From: Oopsacas minuta
Lineage: Eukaryota; Porifera; Hexactinellida; Lyssacinosida; Leucopsacidae
Length of the DNA: 64,000 nt
NCBI GenBank assembly: GCA_024704765.1
Contig: JAKMXF010000315.1
Coordinates: 330,801 to 394,800 of the forward strand
Direction: 5' to 3'
A model generated the notes under the pieces. That model did no database searches and was not told the DNA's origin. It saw only the letters and a list, made by a program, of their open reading frames with translations. Positions 11,438 through 23,638 of this stretch are shown piece after piece; position 1 is the first letter of the stretch, and each line of letters starts with the position of its first letter. A program made the position numbers and the translations under genes.

Positions 11438-12771
11438 CTAGGGCGTTCAATAAGTCTTGCGGGTGAAATCATAGAGTATGATACAAACACTATACACACT
11501 AATTCACTATATTATTTATTCAAAGTAATCCCCTCCTGCAGATACACAAAGTTTGAACCTTTCCACCCACTTGTAAAACACATTTCTGTACTCTTCTTCG
11601 GGGATGGATTTGAAGTACTGGTACAGGCCCGTTCCGAGTGCTTGTAATGTGTTAAAATCTTTGCCTTGGAGGTAGATTTTAAGCTTGGAGAATAGCCAAA
11701 TATCACACAGGGGTTAGGTCTGGTGAATAAGGTGGATGAGGGAGTAATTCTAACCCTTCTACATCCAAGTTTTTGGCAAGCTTAGCTGTATGGACCTGGC
11801 TTTATCAATCAAAATCTTCATTCCTCGAGTTCCGTTCCGGTTTTCGGGCGGTACTTTTCTATATTTTTATCAAGTTTCGAAACACATGCTCTGTAAAGAA
11901 AGTAGCAGTAACTGCTTTGTCATTCTCACAAGGTAATTGCAAGACAATTCCATGACTACTGAAGAAGATGGTATACATAATCTTAGGTTTTCTGTAGTCG
12001 GGCCTAGGAATTTTCGTCGGTTGTCGTTATCCCCCACTCATGATCGCTTCTTATACTTGCTATATGATGTTGGATAGTACACCCACGTCTCGTCACCAGT
12101 AATAATCTCTGTTAGGAGTCTAGAATCGCAGTTCTCATAAGTTTCCAAGAGTTTCTTGGCGATATTCAGTCGTGCCAACCTTTGATTCTCACTGAGCTTA
12201 TGCGGGACCCATTTCCCACAAATCGATCGGTAGCCAAGCTCAGTCGTCAGAATTGTACGAATAGCTCCCGATGAAATCTCCATACTTTGTTCTAACTGAT
12301 TGACAGTAATGCACTTGTCTTCCATGACCATATTTTAATGAGTGCGATATTCTCTGAAGTGGTGACGGATACTGGTCTTCCAGATCGAGGCAAATCTGTG
12401 ACATCAGCATCACTAGAGCTAAAACGGACAGCCCATCGCTCTACAGTAGATCTGGAAGGGCAATCCACGCACAATGTCTCCTGTAACTCGCTGAAGATCT
12501 GTACGGGCTGGATCTTGAGTATTGTGCGAAACTCTATGTAAGCTCGCCATTTGAGGTTGAAGTTATCATCCTTTGAAGCCATATATTCAACAGTGGGTAT
12601 AAATTGACTACACATAACTATCTCAAAAATTCATAATTTGTATTGAATAAGCTTGAAACTTTCAGTATATGGAGTTTAACTATATGGGCTCATAATATAT
12701 GAAAGTTAGATATATTACTTGACTAATTCCTAAGATACATCAAAACCCGCAAGACTTATTGAACGCCCTGA
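11438..12771 (-). mobile_element. Mariner (DD34D) element, 1.33 kb
   Basis: Inverted terminal repeats carry AGGGCGTTCAATAAGTCTTG at the left and its complement CAAGACTTATTGAACGCCCT at the right. TA duplicates flank the element (11436-11437, 12772-12773). It contains one degraded mariner transposase on the minus strand, listed separately. The ends match almost perfectly over about 27 bp, so the element is not extremely old. Confidence 0.93.
11516..12582 (-). pseudogene. Mariner transposase, frameshifted
   Basis: A cut-and-paste DNA transposase acting in the nucleus. The chosen start is MASKDDNFNLKWRAYIEF at 12582, just inside the right terminal repeat and typical of mariner N-termini. Next come helix-turn-helix segments (about 12580-12330), the linker DLPRSGRPVSV, the first catalytic block TGDETWVYY (about 12085), and PHPPYSPDLTP (about 11745) holding the last catalytic Asp region. 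The C-terminus ends SAGGDYFE before TAA at 11516-11518. At least three frameshifts split it. The HDNARPH block carrying the second catalytic Asp is scrambled (reads D-K-A-R-S), and the last Asp is replaced or lost. Expected length is about 350 aa. It cannot make active transposase. Confidence 0.9.
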
Positions 12772-12773
12772 TA

Positions 12774-13127
12774 GTTACTACAGTATACTAGACCTGTATA
12801 TAAGTTATTTGATAAAGGAAAATACAATAGACTAAGGCATGCAAATTATATTTGATGATTTATTTTACTGACGAGCTGCTATGTAGCTTTTGGTCATTAA
12901 TTTGGCACCCCTTGCCTATGCCTATAGCATCAAGAAATAGTAAATTCTCAAATTTCGATTTTTACCAATTTTAGAACAATTTTGATGACTTAATAATTCT
13001 ATCAAGAGTTTGCATTGGGGTTTAACATCATATTGAGGGGTACCTGTGATTGAGATTTCAAACTTCCATCGGGGTGGGTTCCAAAGGGAGATGGTGTTTG
13101 GTTCGTTTGGAAAACCACAGCCCGATG
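12774..13127. other. Spacer; holds one dispersed-repeat site
   Basis: No gene. Around 13035-13070 the sequence GTACCTGTGATTGAGATTTC resembles sites near 41860 and 62560. The last eight bases (13120-13127, GCCCGATG) are the left target duplication of the hAT element. Confidence 0.5.
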
Positions 13128-13645
13128 CAGGGCCGGATTAAGGCGGGGGCTGATGGGGCTGCAGCCCCAGGCCCATCGTAAAAATAGGCCCACTTTGTTA
13201 GTGCCATAGGCCGTGTAGACAGAGCCAAGAGTTAGTTTTGTTGACCCTAGAAGCACCTGGATTTCATAAGAAGGCCTTAAGTTGATCCATGGCTAATTCT
13301 CATAGCAGGCTAAGTTTCACTATTTTTTGAGAATGGCATGATTTATGTAGATGTGTTTATGACTTAATATTGTCATATTAATTTTGGTCGTTAATCAATA
13401 GTCTATGTTATCATTGTGAAACTCAATTTTGTCAGTAAGCATTGCTTTATGTTTTCTTATATTAAATTATATCTTCTAAGATTATCACAGAGCAATTTAA
13501 TAATATCCGCTAAGCCCAAGCATACCTTGTATTTATAGCTTACTTTTTACTTCATTGCATTATATGCAGCTTTCGATTATATTTGTGTTAGCCCAGTTTC
13601 AAGCATTCCTTACCATTTTATTTTGATATATCAAGATAAAGAAAG

Positions 13646-13800
13646 ATGAAAAAATATCGCAGTGGTTGGGACAAAGCAAAAGCTAAGTCTGAAGAAGAAA
13701 GAAAACTACAGAAAATTTTAGAATGTACCAGAAAAAATGGCAGAGCTTTGCTCTACGAAAAACCCCGATGTAAATGCAGTAGTATCCACAATTGCTAATG
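13646..13800 (+). pseudogene. hAT transposase N-terminal exon remnant
   Basis: The frame from ATG at 13646 reads MKKYRSGWDKAKAKSEEE and continues with lysine-rich residues. This resembles the basic N-terminal leader of ZMYM/TTF-type hAT transposases. It breaks soon after, but a second frame (13737 onward, containing NPDVNAVVSTIANVTGDG) continues the same exon through a frameshift. The downstream coding sequence resumes after an acceptor-like TTTTTTTTTCCGCAG at 16148, so an intron is inferred from about 13.9 to 16.15 kb. Confidence 0.6.
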
Positions 13801-14208
13801 TAACTGGAGATGGTAAACATTGCATTGAAATCGTGAATAATGAACCTCTTTACCTTGGATTACACTGCCCTGCGTCAAATTTGCTGATTATTATCCATGG
13901 GTTGTTTTTAGTTAACTTGAGTATGCTGATTCTCAATCTGTCATCAGAATTCCCCTATCACGTCTCGTTTTTACTCTAATGTCATTTTAATGTAAGTCGA
14001 TTTTTCTAAGTACACTTCCCTAGAATAAATGATTATATTTGATACATGTGTGAATTTTGTCTTTTGAAATAAACAGATGCGTGCTTTATTGCATTTTCTA
14101 ATTAGTCCCTTTAACTCCATTCTTTTCTACATAATTTGTTTTATTTTTATTTTTGTTAAATACAGCTTTATTGTACTATAGTCTACTATTTTGATATTTT
14201 ATTATCAT

Positions 14209-15902
14209 ATGGCTTATCGGAGAAGGTGCACTAATGATCCAGACGTCTTTTGTTATATTTGTGGTAGTTTTATGACTTCTAAACAAACTACGGCGATAAC
14301 AGGAGTTGTTAAAAAAGCATATTTAGGATATTTTGGAATGAGATTAGGTGATCAAGACAAAACATGGGCTCCACATACAGTGTGCCGATCTTGTGTAGAA
14401 AATTTGAGACAATGGACAAAAGGAATCAGAAAGAGTTTAAGTTTTGGAATTCCAATGATATGGAGAGAGCCACAAAATCACATTAGCGATTGTTACTTTT
14501 GTATGGCGAATATTTCCGGATTCAATGCTAAAACCAAGTCATTGATCAAGTATCCAAATTTACATTCAGCAATACGACCCGTTCCCCATTCTATTGATGT
14601 ACCTGTTCCAAAATTTACTAATTTGGATGTTATCTCGGAAATTGATAATTGTGAAACTAGAGATTCATTAATTAGAGAAGATGAGGATTTTATTCCGTGT
14701 GTATTATCTCGTTCTAATTCTCCACAGTTATTTAATCCGTCTGAATTAAATGATTTGGTGCGTGATTTAGATTTACCTAAAGAATCTGCGGAGTTGTTAG
14801 GTTCTAGGCTAAAAGAAAAAACTTGCTTCTCCCAGAAACAAAATTTTACTCATATAGGAACAGAGAGATCGAATTTTTGAAATATTTCATAATGGAAGAC
14901 GGATTTGTGTTTTGTCATGATGTTTCACCGCTAGTTAATGCTCTTGGATGTCCGTATGTACCTAATGATTGGAGACTCTTTATTGATAGTTCAAAACAAA
15001 GTTTGAAATGTGTTCTACTTCATAATGGCAACAAATTTAGTTCCATACCAATTGGACATTCAGTAAGTTTAAAGGAACGATATGATAACATGAAAATTGT
15101 GCTTTATAAAATTAATTATAACCAGCACAATTGGGTAATCTGTGGTGACTTAAAAATCTTATGCATTCTTTTGGGACAGCAATCAGGATATACAAAATAC
15201 CCTTGTTTTTTATGCTTATGGGACAGTCGTGCAAAGAGCGAACACTATTCTAGACAGAGCTGGCCAGCTTGAACCAATCTTAATGTTGGAGATAAGAACA
15301 TTATTCACGAGCATCTAGTGGATCCTCTCAAGATTTTGCTTCCACCACTTCATATAAAATTAGGATTGATGAAACAGTTTGTAAGGGCATTAGATAAAGA
15401 AGGAAATTGTTTCAAATATATTACCGAGAAGTTTTACTACCTAAGTGATGAAAAAAGAAAAGCCGGTATATTCGACGGTCCTCAGATAAGACAACTTGTT
15501 CGAGATGATAATTTTTCAAATTCTATGATATGCAAAGAAAAATGTGCATGGAATGCATTTGTAAATGTCATGAAAAACTTCTTGGGAAATACGAAATCTC
15601 CTAATTATAAAATACTTGTGATTGAGTTGATTGAACCTTACAAGAATCTCGGCTGCAATATGAGTGTAAAAGTTCACTTTCTTTACAGTCATATTGACTA
15701 TTTTCCAGAGAATCTTGGAGCTGTTTCCGAGGAGCAAGGTGAACGATTCCACCAAGACATAAAAACAATGGAAACACGATATCAAGGGAGGTGGGACGTT
15801 CATATGATGGCTGATTACTGCTGGTGTCTCAAGAGAGATTGTATTGATGTTATTCATGCTAGAATGTCAAAAAAACGAAAATTTACTCCTGATTCAGACT
15901 AA
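14209..15902 (+). pseudogene. GDQDK-family protein, copy A (nearly intact)
   Basis: A full-length copy (about 564 aa) of a protein family I do not recognise by name, present five times here. The start MAYRRRCTNDPDVFCYICG is chosen because copy C begins the same way. Domains: a ZAD-like zinc finger (C15, C18, C59, C62; GDQDKTWAPHTVCRSC); a second CYFC pair near residue 105; an acidic linker ending SELNDLVRDLDL; a putative RNase H-like core with WRLFIDSSKQ, VICGDLKI and CFLCLWDSR...H; HIKLGLMKQF; and EEQGERFHQDIK; then a basic tail (KKRK). Defects are small: one A missing from an A-run near 14815, and one TGA at 15270-15272 where the family has Arg, a CGA-to-TGA change. It lies inside the hAT intron on the same strand. 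Function is unknown; a transposase is inferred. Confidence 0.8.
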
Positions 15903-16897
15903 TATATTCAAATTTATTTATTAACTAAGATTATATTATCAATAAAAATTTATAAATGGCAGATTTTAACTATTTTACTTGTAGAGGTATCATGAATTCA
16001 TCGATAAATATACCAATATTTAAAAATGATTTGCTAAAAACTAGACGTGATACGTATATTTTACAACATTTTTCAAAATCAGAATTAAAATGTGGATTAG
16101 AAAATGTTTTGCAATAACAATCAGCAAATTAAATTTTTTTTTCCGCAGGGCTGTGTTATCAGAATCTCTATCTGTTCCATCTGGTTGCAATATGCTTTGT
16201 GAAACTGTAAGTTTGAACTTTAATTACCTTCAGGAAGAATCATTCTCTGGTGATGTGGGAAAATGGAGAATGTCCGATGATTTACGCGAGTATTTTTGTC
16301 AAAAGGGGTTTACTGGTTGTCAGCACATGGATAGCGACTTTAGTCCCTCGGAGAGGACATTTCCTAGTGAAACCTTTACGCGGCGATGTACTAAGTCACT
16401 CTTTTATCATGACCAGTTAAACGGTGAGAAATTTCAACGTGACTGGCTTTGGTATTCGGTAGAATCTGGGAAGTTGTATTGCTCAATCTGCATGCTATTT
16501 TCAACACCAGACGAAGCTTCACAGTTAGCAACAAATGGTTATTCAGATTGGAAGCATGGAGACAGCGATTTACTTCGCCATGAAGGCAGTCAATTGCATA
16601 AAATATCTATTGAAAAACTTATTTTGCGAAGAATGACTGGTGGGCATATAGATGAAAGTCTAATTGAGCAATATGAGTCTGAAAAAAAGTATTGGCATCA
16701 AGTCTTCCAGAGAATTTTACATGTGATTAAGATGCTTTCTTCAAAAGGTCTTTCATTTCGTGGGAGTGATCAGATAGTAGGATTTGTGCATAATGGTAAT
16801 TATTTGGGTTGTCTCGTTATTAGCTGAGTATGATACATTCCTTGCAGAACATATTCAGAAACGTGCAAACAAAGGGCGAGGCAGCATATCATACTTA

Positions 16898-18203
16898 CAG
16901 GGTAGCTGCTAAGTTCTGATATAAAAGATTTTCTCCATTCTATTTTACAACTTGGAATATAATGTTAATAGTGCATATACGACTATTTACTAATGTTATG
17001 ATTCAATTACTATAATAGTTATTCTATATATCCTCCTTTTTTGGATAATACAGCCTTGAGTGTTTTAGGGAAACTTTCCACTGCTGCACGCAGGGTCTCC
17101 TGGAGTATTTTCTCCCATTCGCGACACAAAGACTTTTTCAGGGATTTTATAGTGCTGTGTGAAACCGAACAAGCCCTATTCTCCAAGATGGACCAAAGAG
17201 AATAGTCTATTGGATTTAAATCAGGACTATATAGAGGCCATTCTTCCTTTCGGATAAAATCAGGGATTTGCCCTCTAACCAGTCATGTGTGGTAATCGCC
17301 GTATGAGCAGGAGCACCATCTTGTTGGAAACAAATGGCTGTCCGGAAAACATTGTCTGGCTCAGATCTTTTACAACAGGCTCTAGGATCAAGTCCTTTTA
17401 AGTTTTCGCGTTGATTTTCACTCCAGCAGGTACGAAAATCAATGGCATACGGTCAACAGCAGAGACACCAGCCCAAATCATCACAGAGAGGTTTCATTTT
17501 CCGACTGATGTACCTAAACTTATCAGGGATCTCTGAGATAGCCGTAGAGATCACACGATCATTTTGAACATTCGTAGCCTCAGCTATAGTGAAAATCTTT
17601 TCATCTGTCAAGATGATAATTTCGAGTCCGCCGGTAGGGTGTCTTACAAGTAACGCCTTGCTTCTCAACAATCGTTTTGTCTTGACTAACTCTGAGAGGA
17701 AGTGTACTTTCTTTCTTTTAAAACAATGCATTTTCAGGTTACGGTATACCACTTTTTGGACAGTTTGACGGGGCAACTTTCAACTCCTTGGCCATTTTTC
17801 TCATGGATAACCGTGGATTTCGCCTAATTCGTTCTCTCACCCTCTTCTTGAGGGCTGCGGTTCTCACAGAACAGGGACGACCAGATCTTGGTTTGTCGTT
17901 CGTGTCCCCAGTTTCATTGTAACGTTTATTGTCCTATAGATGAATGCTCTCCGTCCTTTAGCAATATTTAACATTTTTAAAATCTCAGGAGGGCTTTTTC
18001 CTGCCTTGTATAACTCAACAATTACTGATCTCTCATGACTCATTGTCAATAGGATAAATTTTTGTGAAAATGTAGGCTAAATCGAATTTGAATGCATTAA
18101 GAAGGTTAATGAAAAGTCTTAGATAGTCAAAATACTGTAAATACATTACGATCAAGGTTATATTGTAATTGAATTTTTGTATCAGAACTTAGCAGCCACC
18201 CTG
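16898..18203 (-). mobile_element. Mariner-like maT (DD37D) element nested in hAT
   Basis: A 1306-bp element with ends CAGGGTAGCTGCTAAGTTCT and TTAGCAGCCACCCTG (one mismatch, about 24 bp of match) flanked by TA (16896-16897, 18204-18205). Removing it and one TA rejoins the hAT coding sequence between SISYL and the segment beginning around ICHEFIQVIGQQ, so it inserted after the hAT. It carries one minus-strand transposase, listed separately. Confidence 0.93.
17019..18043 (-). pseudogene. DD37D (maT-type) transposase, broken
   Basis: Start MSHERSVIVELYKAGKSP at 18043 (an in-frame ATG also lies two codons upstream). An N-terminal helix-turn-helix, GRP linker (SGRPCSV) and paired-like domain lead to the first catalytic block LTDEKIFTIAEATN (about 17610), the MIWAGVSAVDRMPLIFVPAG block (about 17470-17420), QQDGAPAHTA with the second Asp (about 17325), and SPDLNPIDYSLW with the third (about 17225). 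Allowing for one frameshift, 37 residues separate the last two aspartates, the DD37D signature of maT elements. Several frameshifts and stops occur, so it is inactive. The C-terminus ends KKGGYIE before the stop at 17019-17021. Confidence 0.88.
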
Positions 18204-19897
18204 TATCATCAACAATATGCCATGAATTTATCCAAGTAATTGGACAACAGGTTCTTAGGCAGATTATATTAGAAATCAAAACTGCTAAGTACTATTCTAT
18301 TCGTGTAGACTCCACACCGGACATTTCGCACATTGACCAATTAACACTAATAATTCGCTATGTATTACCAAGAGGTCCAGTAGAACGATTTATTAGATTC
18401 ATTCCAATATATGGACATACTGGCGTATATTTGGCAATAATGTTTCCATAAAGATTGTCGAGGTCAAACATATGACAACGCATCAAACATGAGCGGAAAG
18501 TATAACGGCATGCAGACTTTGATTCGTGAAAAGAATAAGTTGGCTGAATTCATTCCATGTTGTGCACATTCCCTCAATCTTATCGGACAAAGTGCTGTAG
18601 AATGTTGTCCAGCTGCAGTTTAATTTTTCTATTTTGTACAAAAGTTGCATATGTTTTTCTCTGCCCCTACTCATAGATGGAAACTCCTTCTTGATGTCTT
18701 CAAGAAGTTTGGAGTACCAACTTTAAAAAGACTTTCAGAGACACGATAGTCTACAACCATGATGCGGTAGATGCATTACTAAAAGGTTATACAAATATTG
18801 AAAAAGTACTGGTACTAATGTGGGAAGATAAATCTGAGATAACTGTGACACGTTTGGAGGCAAAGTGACTTGCTGCAATAATGAATCGTTTGGAAACAGG
18901 AATACTGTCACAAATTTGGTCTACAATATTGATTAAGTTTAATAGAACTAGCAAATGTCTTCAAGATGCAAGTCTAGATTTGAATACGGCCACAAAGTTG
19001 TTGAATCATTGAAAGAATTTGTACATTCACTACGTTCTCAGTTTATGGAGTTGAGCATCGATATCACTGTGCCACGTACTCCAAAGAACATCGAAGAAAG
19101 CGTAAGCGAAATAAGAAATTTTACTATGGTGATACTGAAGATGCTAAACGTTCTCCAACAAATGAATTCATGGTAACAAATTTCATTTCAATTATTGATA
19201 AACTAGTGGCAGCTATGATTCAAAGACAGGCGGCATATTGTGTGATCAGAGACAGGTTTGGATTTTGATCAGAATTGAATTCTTCAGTCTCTGATCAGAT
19301 CCGTGACAAAGCTAATGATTTAATTAATATATACTCAGACGACCTTGAACCTGGCTTTGTAGATGAAATAGTACAGTTTTCTGCTTTCTGGGACAGTTAT
19401 ATTTCTTCAGATTCTTCTAAGATTGAAGACACAAAGCAGATTAGAGAATTCCAAATGTTCAAGTTGATTAAGAGAAATGCACTAGATACAACCATTCCGA
19501 ATATGTTAATCACACTACGAATATATTTATCTTTAATGGACACTAACTGCGGCGGGAAACGATCTTTTCAGCATTGAAAAGGACAAAGAGCGAATTGCGG
19601 TACACTATGGGTCAGAATCGTTTCAATGCACTTTCTTTTCTGTGTATAGAAAATGAACTTTTGCAAGAAATGGATGTGCAGTCTACGATTAGAGATTTCG
19701 CAAGTCGAAAAGCACGCCAAGTAACACTATAAAATATTTAAAATATTTTACCTACCATATACATTAAAGTTGTTTTGTTATTTATAGAATTGTAAGGTAG
19801 GGGGAGGCTGCCTAATAATTTTGATGGGCCTACCTAGGCCCATCAAAATTGTTCAGCTCCAGGCCAAATAGGCTGCTAATCCGGCCCTGGACCGATG

Positions 19898-22800
19898 AAC
19901 CTACGAAGGTGGGGTTTGAATGATCTGCGGGAAATTTTGAATGATATTGCATACAAAATTTAGTTAGAATTTCTCGAAGTGGGGTTAATTGAATTCGAAA
20001 TTGCCGGTCTGTGTATTGAAATCCACAGACAAATATTCTTCTAAAGGAGTTTATAACTCATAATTTGCTTGAATATACAGTGACAATCCCATGATTAGGG
20101 TGTCTAAACATATATGTATTAATGACCTACGAATACTATTTTCTTAACTGTCACTATACATGCCTAATTTATCGCTACATTGCATATCAATGTATTTAGC
20201 AAGTTATATATGTTAACATAATTAACTTTGCCAATCATTGTGATCCACATCTTAACTACCTAAATTCATCCATAATAAAAACTTCTCAAATATTTAGAAG
20301 GTAAATTATCTGTACAAAATCTGTAAAAATACAATAAGAACACATTTCATTTTTGGGCAAGAAGAAATTGGTTAATAGGTTATCGGATGGTTTATATGTG
20401 TAAAACTACTCTCAATTAGCTGAGCAGTGTCTACCAAGAGATTACTCGGTGGGAAGTTAGGATTAACATTCGGAGAATGAAAGGTTTCCGCCCTTACTTT
20501 GGCATTTATGAATATACGATTTGTGTTATCGAAGAATTTGCCTTAAACATTCTTCTGTTCTTCAGAAATTTAAGACCTTGTGTCTCCAAAGTCATACATT
20601 AACCAAATGTCCAATATTGCCAAGCCTCTGCACAATTATTCAAAATAATAAAACTATATATTCCGTCAATCTATTCCAGAGTTCTTAACTGTTAAATATT
20701 GTATTCTCTAGTATATCATGAATTATAAGGCATATTACTGTATAACTCAGACATACAGTCAGGGCTGTGACAAATCATTTATTGTTGAAAAATCAACTCA
20801 TTTTCTTGAATGATAAGGATGAGTTGGCAATGCCAACATAAATAAGTTAAATATATTGGTAGAACAGGTAATTAAGTTTACGTATATAACCATTTCATTT
20901 TCTAAGAATGAATTAGTACAAGAAACTAAATTCTCAAAATGAAATTTTCTGAAAATGAGTGATAGAACCAACTCATTTCTCTAATTGAGATGAATAAGTA
21001 AGTAGTAACCAAATCTAAGGAGTTGAATGACATGTTTTGATTTGGTAGACACCAAGTTTAATGAGTTGAATGAATGGTAGAAATCATAGACGTAAACTCC
21101 AGAGTTGCCTAAGTGCCTGACCACCCATGACATAATGGAAATTTGAATATGCACAAGTTCTTCAGTTTTCTTTGGGTCTCTATTAGGGAATCCATTCCCG
21201 GGATATGGGATTGAGCATTCTTAATTAATACATTAATTTTTACTTCTATATATGTACATAGCTATACTAATACTATGATTAATGGATTATTCTTTGTAGT
21301 TGTTACAAGTCCTTTGCTTGCTTTCGGTTGTAAGTCGATTATTGAGTATAGATATGAAGTTTCTTCAACACTAGATCAAATGGAAAATGAATGAGAATAT
21401 TAATGAAGATAGAATAGATAGCCAAAGCGTATACTATTACTAATTAGTGATGTTATTTATAATAAACACCAATGGGTTCAAATTGGTGCACCTTCAATTT
21501 CTCGAATTCTAACATTGTCCACTGCCATGTAGCTAAAGAATACCAATATCGGTTCAGCTAAGAATGTAGTATAGTAATATGTAGTATACGTTATGTCAAC
21601 TTATGTGTATGCATTGGTAATATTATATTATGTAGTACTACAAACATCAGATTGCCATTGTCACAAACAATTTCTGCAGTTTCCATATTAGATAAAAGTG
21701 ATATAATTCAATGGAAGTGAATTTTTGGAGTGTGATCAATTCGTTCGAGGATCCCGGGATTGGATTACTTAATCGCGGTTGAAAAAGTTCCGGGATCCCG
21801 GGATTTGAATCTCTAGTCTCTATTGCATGGTCTTTTCAAATATTCCTAACAAACAAGTAATAATTGGTTTCTATAGCATAGAGGAAATGTATTATCTGCA
21901 TCTTGTGAAATCTCAAACCAAGGTACAAGTACCTACACTGATATACGCAATATACAGATTTTCTGATGTCCTGTTTTGCCTTTAATATTGCGATGGAAAT
22001 TAAATCAATTCGGGTTTCCATTTTAACAGCAAAGGATTCTATCCAGCAACATCCTTGGTAGGATGTTGCAAGTGGAGTAGTACCTATCAGATCCGGATAT
22101 TCTCGTCCGGAACCCAGCCAGATATTTGAATTTGCCCGAACCAATTTGCTTATCCTTAGGTTACGGGATCAGCAAACTATTTTTACAGCTGTAAACAATT
22201 TATTGAGAATGGATATATGTGTGTACAGGTACAGTAAATAAATTATACATTTAAACTGCATTGTAAAGGCACTAAATACATCGTAGATTCTCTCGCAATG
22301 GAGCCTAGAATGTGCTTATCAAGTATATATGTAGAATTATCCATAGAGAATTTCATTAAGATTATGAGTATAAATCATGTTTACTATGTTTTTCGGGAAT
22401 TTTACATAATCTTCATCACTGGTCCATTGTATAAGAATTTGGTTGATATTATTACTTCTAGAACAGCCGCAATCTTTTAAAGGTTTCTGAAATTACTATG
22501 TAATAACCACAAATACATTTGTAAATTTCTACCCTTGTATCAATTAGTACCATTTGTATAAAGGTTGTTAATGGTATATTATGGTACGATGTACCATAAG
22601 ATGAAAATGTTCAACTTTTAGTATCAAATTAGTAAGTCTGTATGATTAGATATACAAATAGGCAGAGTGTATATTGACGGTAGATAATATAAATCTTACA
22701 TTTTTCTGTATTGGTCCCTCAAGAGTGATGAAATTAATACTACAGTTCGTCTCATAATTATTGATCACTTCAGGTAATTTGAGTGGTCACAATTAATTAG

Positions 22801-23090
22801 CTATTTTTGAAAATGCTATATTCCAAAAATTTGTATAAGTGAAAGAATAGATATCCTAATTGACATATTCCGGACAGTATTCGGAAATAGAAAATACAGA
22901 GACGAATACTGTTCTGTCTTTGTTAGAGAAATTTAAATGAAATCTTCTCCAGGCCGAATTTATTGCTGACATTTGTCACTGTAACTGGGCGAATTCTTAG
23001 ATTCAATTTTAAAAACGGAAAAATACCGGCCTTCTGCTGATATTCCTAGTTTTTTACTTTAGAATACTGTCTGTGTAGAATTTGAATTGA
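19898..23090. other. Non-coding stretch with low-complexity patches
   Basis: No gene. From about 20790 to 21070 the motif ATGAGTT and its complement AACTCAT recur irregularly. At 21745-21805 the palindromic GGATCCCGGGAT occurs twice. The frame at 21836-22144 (minus) has no features. No terminal repeats were found for this region. Confidence 0.5.
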
Positions 23091-23388
23091 TTCATCCGTA
23101 ACCTACGTTAGAATAAGGCCTGTTCACTAGGTTGTCGTTTAAGTCCATTAAATTTCATTTCAAATAATCAAGTATTTGATGGTATTCATCCAAATCGTGA
23201 ACTTAAAAATTGTTCCTAAGCGATTTTAAAGACCATGGATATCGTTGAAGGCTTGTAAAAAAGTATTTCTTAGAAACCCATAATATTTATACTAAATTAT
23301 GAATCAAATTTTTGTCACATTTAATTTATTGAAACAATACATTTACGTACTCACCACTCATTGTACCTTGTCCTCTTGTACTTTTATC

Positions 23389-23410
23389 CTAAGTTGTTTA
23401 AACAACTTAG
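23389..23410. repeat. 22-bp perfect palindrome
   Basis: The two 11-base halves CTAAGTTGTTT and AAACAACTTAG are exact reverse complements with no spacer. It sits about 120 bp upstream of the transposase start in the P-like element, so it could be a binding site or simply chance in AT-rich DNA. Confidence 0.7.
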
Positions 23411-23638
23411 CTTTTATCTCTGTAATGCCGCTTCTCCACCCTGTTCTATCAGTTATGTAGATTTCTTTAATGTACCTCTCGATTTCTCCTTTTTTATACT
23501 TTCAATTAGCTTACCATGCCCAACAGGCATTCTGCCGCCGGATGTCGGAGTAATTTCGCAGGAGAATCTTCTACTCCAGTATTTAAGTTGCCAAATGGTC
23601 CACCTGATCTTGTCAATCGTTGGCTTCGAGCGCTCATA

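Larger units (their letters stand above)
16149..19732 (+). pseudogene. hAT transposase (TTF finger, DUF4371-like), broken
   Basis: The main hAT transposase exon, beginning after TTTTTTTTTCCGCAG. In order: a TTF-type zinc finger (WYSVESGKLYCSICMLFS, about 16450-16505, then SDWKHGDSDLLRHE); a catalytic region interrupted by a DD37D element at 16898-18203; resumption at KYYSIRVDSTPDISHIDQL (about 18290), the catalytic-Asp block; CCAHSLNLIGQSA (about 18560); THRWKLLLDVFKKFG; and the C-terminal hAT dimerisation domain (LRIYLSLMDTNCGGKRSF, about 19520) ending before TAA at 19730-19732. Many frameshifts and stops break it. A family protein would be about 750-800 aa. The domain order matches ZMYM/TTF-type hAT transposases. 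Not functional. Confidence 0.88.
13128..19889 (+). mobile_element. hAT element with nested insertions (6.8 kb)
   Basis: The terminal inverted repeats are CAGGGCCGGATTA at the left and TAATCCGGCCCTG at the right. The flanking 8-bp duplication is GCCCGATG (13120-13127) and GACCGATG (19890-19897), with one mismatch. An 8-bp duplication and CAGGG ends are hallmarks of hAT. Inside are an N-terminal exon, a probable intron holding copy A of the GDQDK family, the main hAT exon with a TTF-type finger, a nested DD37D element (16898-18203) and the C-terminal dimerisation domain. Both ends also carry AGGCCCATC motifs just inside the termini. Confidence 0.9.
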